From: a virus
Strand: one strand, 5' to 3'
Length of the DNA stretch: 49,064 nt
Virus record (IMG/VR): IMGVR_UViG_3300006790_000028
Coordinates: 1-49,064 of that record
Shown: piece after piece, positions 10,404 through 19,400 of the stretch
Layout of the letters: the number at the start of each line of letters is the position of its first letter
How positions within the stretch are numbered: the first letter of the stretch is position 1
The notes under the pieces: generated by a model
Told to the model about the DNA's origin: nothing
What the model saw: only the letters and a program-made list of their open reading frames with translations
Databases searched by the model: none
Translations under genes and position numbers: made by a program

Positions 10404-13400
10404 ATGATAAAGTGTACACTTGGACAACCACAATTTGATTGGCTTTACGGTTCTACTAAAGCTGCAATAAAAGCTGAATTAGATAATGGTAAGTCTTTTA
10501 ATGTTAGTTCATATATGGATTTCTTATATGAAAGAATTAAAAAGGCTGAAGATGCTGATAGAGCTGCTCAATTTTTAGCAGTTACTCCTGATATATTAGA
10601 CCTTGTTATATCTAGAAATTATGCAGATAATATTGATAATATAACTGGAGTAGAGCAGTTAACTAAGTTAAGAGCTAAGTTCTCTAATCCTGAAAGTAAC
10701 ATTGATAATGTAATTGAATTTTTTGAAAAAGATAATAAAGTTAATTTAGAAATAAATAAACAAAATAAAATCAATACTAAAGGAGCTACAGTAAATAAAG
10801 TTGATACTAAATATAAATCAGGTGGTCCAAGACTTTTAGCTAATACAATTTTATCTGCAACTTTTCCTGAGTATAAATCTGAAGGAGGAAAGTTTGATCC
10901 AGAAACTATTAATCCTGAAAGAAATCTTATAAATAAAACATTAAGTAAGATAGCTGAGTCAATTGATTTACAAAGTTCTCTTTTGCAGTTTCCTGAATAT
11001 CAAGGTAAGAAGATTGCACTTAGAGCAGTTAACATGTCTAGTTTTACTTATGGTGGTACAGCAGAAGGTAGAACTAACTTTAGTAAATTAGATTCTACTA
11101 CACAAGATGAGATCATGAGATCTAGAAAATTATCTAGTGCTGCTATAGCTAAATCTGATGTGACTCAAGTTAACAAAAGAGCTTTAATTGTAGTCATTGA
11201 TGCAGAGACTGGTAAACCTTTGTCATTTAATTTTAATGGAGATATTGTTGATTCTAAAGATATAAATGGAAAATATGTTTTTCAGTTTATGAGAGACATA
11301 CAAAAAGTTGGAAATACTTATACTGTAAAAGATATTTATGGTATAGAAGATAGAGTTGATACATCAAACGTTGACCAAAAAGACCTTGAAGATGCTTATA
11401 AGTTAAAACAAAAAGCTTTAAGAGGTGATGGTGTAGTTCTAAACTTTTTAGGAATGACAGAAGGTGTAGATTCACAACTTACTAAAAAAGAGTTTAGTCT
11501 TAAAGAGCTTATGGATCAAGGACAGATAAAGGAAAAAGACTTAAGTACTTTAAAAGTTTTACCTAAAGATTCTTTTGGTTTTAAAGCTGGATCAACTGTT
11601 ATAAAAATTAACGGTACTTATTATAAGTTAAAAGGAAATAGAGTAACACCTGTAGTAGATCAAATTATAGATGTGCTCTTTTCTAAAAAGGTTGGAAGAA
11701 AACAGAAGATTGAATTCTATTCTCAGTTTATTCCGGAAAATAATAAACATAGATTAACTTATACAGCAAGGAGACATGTTATAACACCACTGAAAAACGG
11801 TAGAATAGCAATACAAATATTTGATAAAGTTGCTAAAACAGAAGAAGGTTGGCCGACTGTTGATGGTAAAACAGAAGGTTTAACACATACTTTCTTTATT
11901 GCTGAAAACGGAGATGTAATTGATAAAACTCCTATGGGTGAAGTTGTAGTTACTAATCCTGAATCAGTAGAAGAACTAAAAAATATATTTAGAGATGCAT
12001 TAAATAATGCTTATGCTCCACCAAAAGGAGGTGCTAGTTTTATGCATTATGATACAGATCTTATAGAGAGACCTAATGACTTTTTAGAATATAGAGATGG
12101 AAAATTCCCATCTAGAAACTATATAGATTTTTTAATGTCTCAACCTTCTATAGTAGAAATACAAGCTTCACAAAAAGGTTTCTTTAATAAGCAAATACTA
12201 TTTGAAGAATCAAATAAAGAAGTTAAAAAGGAAGATCCTAATGCAGATCTTATGGGTCCTAAAAGAACTTTAAGTGCAGAAGAATTAGCATTGATTGACC
12301 TTTCTGAAAATTTAGAAAAGTATAGAAAACTTTTACCAAAACAAACTACAGAAAACTATGCTGTTCTTTCATATATTTTAGATCAAGTAACTGGAAATAG
12401 ATATAGTGAACAACTTGCTAGAGATGTATTTGATCTTTATAATGGGCCTTTACAAAATACTTTTACTAGTGCACAAGTAAAAGAATTTAATAGAAAGTTA
12501 AATAGTTTATTCCCACCTATTACACCTGAGCAAAATAAAAAAGATATTGAAGATAATCAGGATGATATAAGTGGTCAAACATCTTTAGATCTTGATTTAG
12601 ATAGATCTGGAAACTTAACTTCAGATACTATTTCAAAAGAAGATTTAAAGAATGCAAATGACTTTTGGAAGAATAGTAAATTAGGTAAAAAGTTAAGTAA
12701 ATATATTGAGCTTAACCGTGCTGCAAATATTGCAAACTCTGATGCATATGCAAAGTTCATTATTGATGGAGCACAATTATTAAATCCAGATGTCTTAGGT
12801 AGAATAGACATAAATAAAGCTAAGGGAACTTTAGTAGATGTGTATCATGAAGCTTTTCATGGATTTACACAGCTGTTTTTATCTAAACAAGAAAAGATTG
12901 ATTTATATAATGCTGTTTTAAATTATAAAGATAAGTCTGGAAGAAAGCCTTATGAAAATATGAGTGAGTTAGAAATTGAAGAATTTCTTGCAGAAGACTT
13001 CAGAACTTACATGAAAGGTAACTATAAAAGAAAAAGCACTTTAATAAATAGAATTTTTAGAAGAATCTTAAATATTTTAAAAGCTATATTTGGTGTAAAA
13101 AGTAAACCAGTTGTATCTAGCTTAAAGGTTGATGCAATGGCTATACCTGCTGTAAATGAACTTTATACAAAACTTAATTTTTCTGAAAAGTATCCTGGCT
13201 TTTTAAATAAGTATAAAGCTAGTATAGATAATGTTATGTTTTATCAACTAGACCGTGGTGTTACTGCTGTTGATAAATTAAAGAATGAAAAATATAGAAG
13301 AACTGTATTATCTAAACAAGATTCTGACTTTATGTCTAGTAATATAGATTCTATCATATCAGAAGAAATTGATAAGTTTTACGATGTTAAAGTTGGTAAG

Positions 13401-16400
13401 TCAACAAATTCAGAATTAATTGCTAAATATAAAGGAGCTAATATATCTGCTTTATTAAAACCAGGAAATAGAGCACAGATTTATAAAGAAGTTTTAAAAA
13501 GATTAAAAGACACTTTAGCTGAGTTGACTGATAAACATTCTACTAGTGAAAACACTATAAGTAAAATAGAAGATTTTGAAGGAATAGAAACTGCTGCCGT
13601 TGCAACCTTAGTAGTAAATGAAGACGACTCTACTAAAGATCCTAATAAATATTTTTTCTTAAGTTCTCAAATTGATTCATTTGATAATCTAACTCCTAAT
13701 ATGAAAAGAGGAGATAGAATTAAAGGTGAAACTTGGCAAGGTGTTAAAATAGTAGGTGATTACTATGTGCATAATACTATTAAAGATGGTAGCAATAGAA
13801 AAGCAGAAATAATTGTAATATCTGAATTAGAAGATGCTGAAATTCAATTTGATAATTATATAAAAGCTGGTGCAAAAAAATATGAGAGAGTAGATGTTAA
13901 AGAAGCTACAGAGCCTGAATTAACAATTGAAGATGAGAATGTTTTAAATAACATGCGTCTTTTAGAAACCTCAATAAAAAACTTTGGTGATCCTTTCTAT
14001 GAATCAAAAGGTGGTAAACCCACAGGTCTTATTAAATATCATTTACAAAATTCAGATTTTGAATTTGGTAAAGTTAAGTATGTTGTTGAGGAAGAAGTAA
14101 ATGAAAAAGGAGATGAATTAGGAGAATCAGACTCACCAGTATCTGAAGGTCTTGAAAGTATGGATCCTGAATATTATGATAATAAAAAGTCATTATATGA
14201 TTTAGCAGATAGTGAAGTTATTTATCTACTAAAAGGATTATTTAAAGTTGATTCTAATGGAAAGCCTATAAAGAATTCTTTAGGATTTAATGAAAGAGAA
14301 GACTTTAGAAGTACTTGGAACTTGGTTTCTAAAAGTATTGGAGGTATTCAAGATAGACAAAAAGCATTTGATATTTTAAAAGAAGAAGCAGAATTATTTC
14401 CTGCTTTAAAACAATTAGTTGATTATAAACTGCCAGGCCCAGAAGGTATTAAGAATACTTATGCATTTGATATTAGCTCATCTTTTTGGCATACATTTGC
14501 TAGACCATCTGCAAAGTTTTGGCAAGTATCAGTTATAGAGGGTGAACCTGTACTACAAGAATCTTCTCCAGCAGCAGCTAAAGTATTAACTAATTTTAAA
14601 AGTTACTTTAAAAGCTTTCCTAATCCTTATGTTAAAGATCAAACTTTAAACTTAGAGAAGCTTGTTAAGTCTTTTAGCAATAACAATGGAGAGATTAACT
14701 CTAAAGATTTTAAAAGTTTTTTAAATGCTTTAGGTATTATTCTTGACAATACTAAAAAAATTAATACTGCAATAGATAACTCTGATGTTCAAATAAATAA
14801 ATTATTTGATTTAGTTAAAGACATAGAAACTATTTCGCAAAAAGAAACTTTAAGTAAGAATGAAAAAATACTAGTAAGTAGATTTACACAAGATCCTATT
14901 ACTACATTACAAACTTTAGAATGGAGTAAATTTATGTATTTACTTCCTAGTTTTAAAACAGTTCAGATATTAGCACCAGTATCAACTATTAATTTATTTG
15001 CTAATTTGCAGTCTAAGTATGGATTTGATTCTCCTGTAGAAAATATAATTCTTCCTGATGGCAATAAAGCTTTTGCTGTTACAAATCATAGTTCAGTTAG
15101 TTCTATGGTAGATGGTATAAATAATTTAGATGAATTAGATAATGCTTGGGCAGATACTAATTCACATATGTCTTTTCTAGATCCTTCTAAAAACTTCTTT
15201 ACAAATAGGTCAAAACTAATAGCATCTATTTTTGATCCAGTTACCGGTAAAAAAATTAAAGGTAGAGAATTAAACTTTTTAGCTTTTGCAGGTTTAGAAG
15301 TGGTTGATGAAATGGTTGCTCAGGGAATTAATACTCCAGATCTAGTTCCTATAGATAAATTTTACTTAGCATATAATACAATGATGCAAAAAGGAATTGG
15401 TGAGTTTATTAGACATGCTGAGAAAAGAATGGCTTTTGGTATAGCACCAAATGAAAAAAGTCAAGTGATTTTAGATAATGGTTTAAAGTCCGGGACAGAT
15501 GGTCTATGGATTTCTAAAGATTTATTTCAAAATGAATTAGAAGTTAGTGAAGGTGAGTTAATGGCTATTGAAGGTTACTTACTAGATTATATAGGTGTTG
15601 AGTTTGATAGAATTAGTTTCTTTAAAAAGAATCCAGAAGTATTGAAAAATACAATAGGATTTAATAGAGATGTAAGAGGTACTAAAGCTGGTTTAACTTT
15701 TGGTTTAACAGATGATCTTTTAACTAAAGATATTAAAAAGACTTTAACTGGATTAGCTGAAACTTTAGATGAGAATGAAGACATTGTTGAATACATAAAA
15801 GCAGATTCTAAACTTTATGATGAAATTTCAAAAAGCATCACAAATTATTTTAATCAAGTAGCAGAAGAAACTTATAAAAACTATGTAAGTAAAATAAAAT
15901 CTATACCTCAAGACATGGTTTCAGTAAAAGCTTTTGTCTATAATGATTACATTAATAAGTTTGAAATGTTTAATCTAATACATGGTGATGCTGTTCAGTT
16001 TAATCATAGTAAAGAACAAGCTACTAAACGTGCACCAGGTTCTACATCTAATGGAGATAGCTTTGTTTATGATGAGTATGCACAAGACTTTATTAATCAG
16101 GTGTTTCAGGGAGAAAATGTTAACACATATGCTAAAGAGCTTAGTAAAGAACTAGATGATGAAACTATACAAGACTTTAACTTTGATGGTACTCTTAATA
16201 CAGGAGTTATAAAAGACCCTAAAAGAAAGACTGTATATATGGATGAACTAGTTGAGGGTTGGACAGAAGCTTATGAAAAAGCAGGACTGACTCCACAGGA
16301 AATAAAATACAGACTTGAAAAAGATCGTGATCCATATGAAGGAATTGAAGAAGCTGATGGAGCTGCATTTGCAACGTTAGATGCATACAGGATGCTTAAA

Positions 16401-19400
16401 AAATTAGGAGGTCCAAATGAATGGACTAGTGAACAAGAAAACTTATATCAGCAAGTAATTAAAGGTGAAGATACTGATCCATTAAAAGTAAAGGAAGCAT
16501 TTCCGGTTTATAAACTGCATTATTATGGTCCCTTAATGAACAGTGAAATTAATACAACTCTTATGTATAAATTTGCTGTTGCACCTATCATACCTACAAT
16601 TGCTAAATCAGATACAGAATTGTATAAATTGCAGAAGTACATGATTGAAAATAATTTTCAAATGATTACAATGAGTACTGGTTCAAAAGTATCTACTTTA
16701 ACAATGAATGGTGAATTTGATGATATATATCTACCTTCTGATAATGATTATTTTAAAGATAAATATATTAATCCAAATGCTAAATTAGCAAATAATAAGA
16801 TTCATATTAGATATTTAAAAAATGTTACTAAGGTAGCATCTAAATTAAAAAAGACTATAACTAAACCAACTCAAGAAAGAATAATGACCATTAGTGGTTT
16901 ATTCAAAGAAGGTGAAATTAATGATAAACATAGAGAATTTTATAATGAATATAAGAATGCTGTTGATGCTTTAACAGATGCCTATGAACAAGAATTTTTA
17001 GATGAGATTGGTTATGAATTTAAAGATGGTAAATATGTCGGTAAGCTAGATAACTTAATAAGAGTTATAAGAGATGAGCTTGAATTAAAAGATGTACCTG
17101 TACAATTACGAGCTGCACTAGATGTAGATCTTAATGAACAACTTAGTAAAGATTTTTCATTACATCCTGAAGCAGGGTTAGTTGAAAAAATTGTAATTAA
17201 TAGAATAGCAAAAGCACTTGTAAGACAAAAAGTAAAAGGAGAAAAAGACATACAAGTTCCAAGTACTTTTTATAATGGACTATGGAGTTCTGAATATGAA
17301 CAGGATCCAAAGATTATTAATGATCCTAAAGAAATAAAAAAGTTTTTAGGTAGTAATAATTTACCTAGTTATAGAAGAGGTGATATATTAAAAGGTAAAA
17401 ACGGTAAGATATTAAAAGATAAAGATGGATATCCTCTAAGAGAAAAAACAAAGTTAGCTAAAATTGCTGTTTCTATTAACCATGGTGATTTTATTAATTT
17501 ATTAAACCTTGAATACAAAGGTAAAAAGATTGGAACAAGACAAAACTTAAATAAACTTATAAAAGATGATAAGTTTTTAGAAGAGCATGGTGATAAAGTT
17601 AGAATAACAGGACCTAGGATTCCTGTAGATGATTTGAATCTAAAGGATGGTTTTGAAGTGTGGCACTTTTTAGATGCTTCTTCTGCTAATACTGTAGTAG
17701 TTCCTACAGAAATTGTTGCAAAAGAAGGTTCTGACTTTGATGTTGATGCATTATTTTTATCTTTTCCTACTATAAATAAAGATGGATCTTTTCCAATTAA
17801 AGTTGACTTTAAGAAAGAGTATGCAAAACTAAAGGCAGAAAATAAAAGTACTAAAGCATTAATTGAAAACCAAATAGGTTATGCTCAAAATGAATTAATT
17901 AGAACTGAGCTAAATATATTAACATTAGCAGACAACTATGCAAATCTTACAAAACCAAATGCAACTTATCTAATATCTGATGAAGCTGAAGGTTTTTATA
18001 AAGAGTATGCTCAAGAGTTTGATCCTTTAGCTAATAAGAATACTACAGAAAGATATGTTAGTCCTACAACAGTAACTAATATTAATTATGATGTTAATAA
18101 GTTTGCTCAGTTATTAGGAGGTGCTAAACCTTTAGGGATGCTTGCTAAGAAAAAGAAACAACATGTTCTATATAAATATGCAGGTATGGCAATGCCTGGA
18201 CAAATTCTTATTGATGATGATGTTTCATATAATTATGTACCTAACTTTAAGTTTGAATATCAAAAAACATCTGATGGTAGAATATCTTTTTCTCACGAGA
18301 ATTCTGTAACAAATCAAGATATTTCAACTACATTTTCTCATAGCTTTCAAGGAGTTCTTGATAGAGGAAATAACCCATTCCCTGCATATGTGAACTTTAC
18401 AAAAGATTCACTTCCTGTATTTAATAGAATGTTAGAATCAGGAATAGATAAAAGCATTGCTTTAGCACTTATAAACCAACCAATAATTAAAAGGTTTCTT
18501 AATGATTTAAATGAAACTAAAGGTATAGTGGCTGTATTAAATGGTCAGCAAAGCACTAAAGGTGAAGTTTTAGAAAACATTTTATTAGGTCTTTCAGATA
18601 ATTTAAGAGCTATTGTATATAATGCAGTGGATGTTGCTAATGAAAACAGACTTGATAAAATATTAGATAGCAATGAGGTATCTGCACTAGATGGTAAGTT
18701 TTCTGTAAAATATCTTGATGGTTACACTGAACAAACCGAATGGAAAACTTATAAAACTCTAAAGGGTTTAAAAACTTTCATTAAGAAAAATTCAGATAAT
18801 AGTTATGAACTTGTTATTAATGAAAGTAAACTAGGAAATAAAACTAGAGTTTATCAAGAAAAAGGTTTAAGATTTTTTGCTTGGTCACCTAATGAGTTGG
18901 CAGATGTTTTATGGAAAGATTCATATGGTAGTAATGCTCCTACTGTAGAAGAGTTACAAAATAATATTTCTAAACTTGAACCAATTGCTTCTCAAAAATA
19001 TTTGATGGATCAAGCTGCTTTATTACTTTACTTTTTACAAATTCAAAACTTGTCTTCAGATTTTGAACAGTTTGAAATTGACTTTAATCCAGATACTAGT
19101 ATTTTAGATACTATGGCTTCATTAGATATTTATGAAAGAAATTTAAATAGATTACTGAAGGATCCTTTTAGTAAATTAGATACAGCTGGTGCTAATAGAT
19201 TAATGAAAGAGTCAGTTTTATCTTCAATGAATAAGTATGAGATTTATAAAGATATAGTAATTCCTTTATTTCCATTAAGATTAAATTCTAGAATAAACTT
19301 CTTCTTAGTAAATTCTCTTTTGGATAAAAAATTTAAGAAAAGAGTTACTGATGTATATGGTACAAGAAAAGAAGATGTAGATAGATTTATTTCAAACTTT

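Noticed and set aside
10385-10415. Intein or trans-splicing site at the Cys-containing gene junctions
   Set aside because: No intein motifs (blocks A, B, F, G) are present in any of the large proteins. The flanking sequences are only stop/start junctions.
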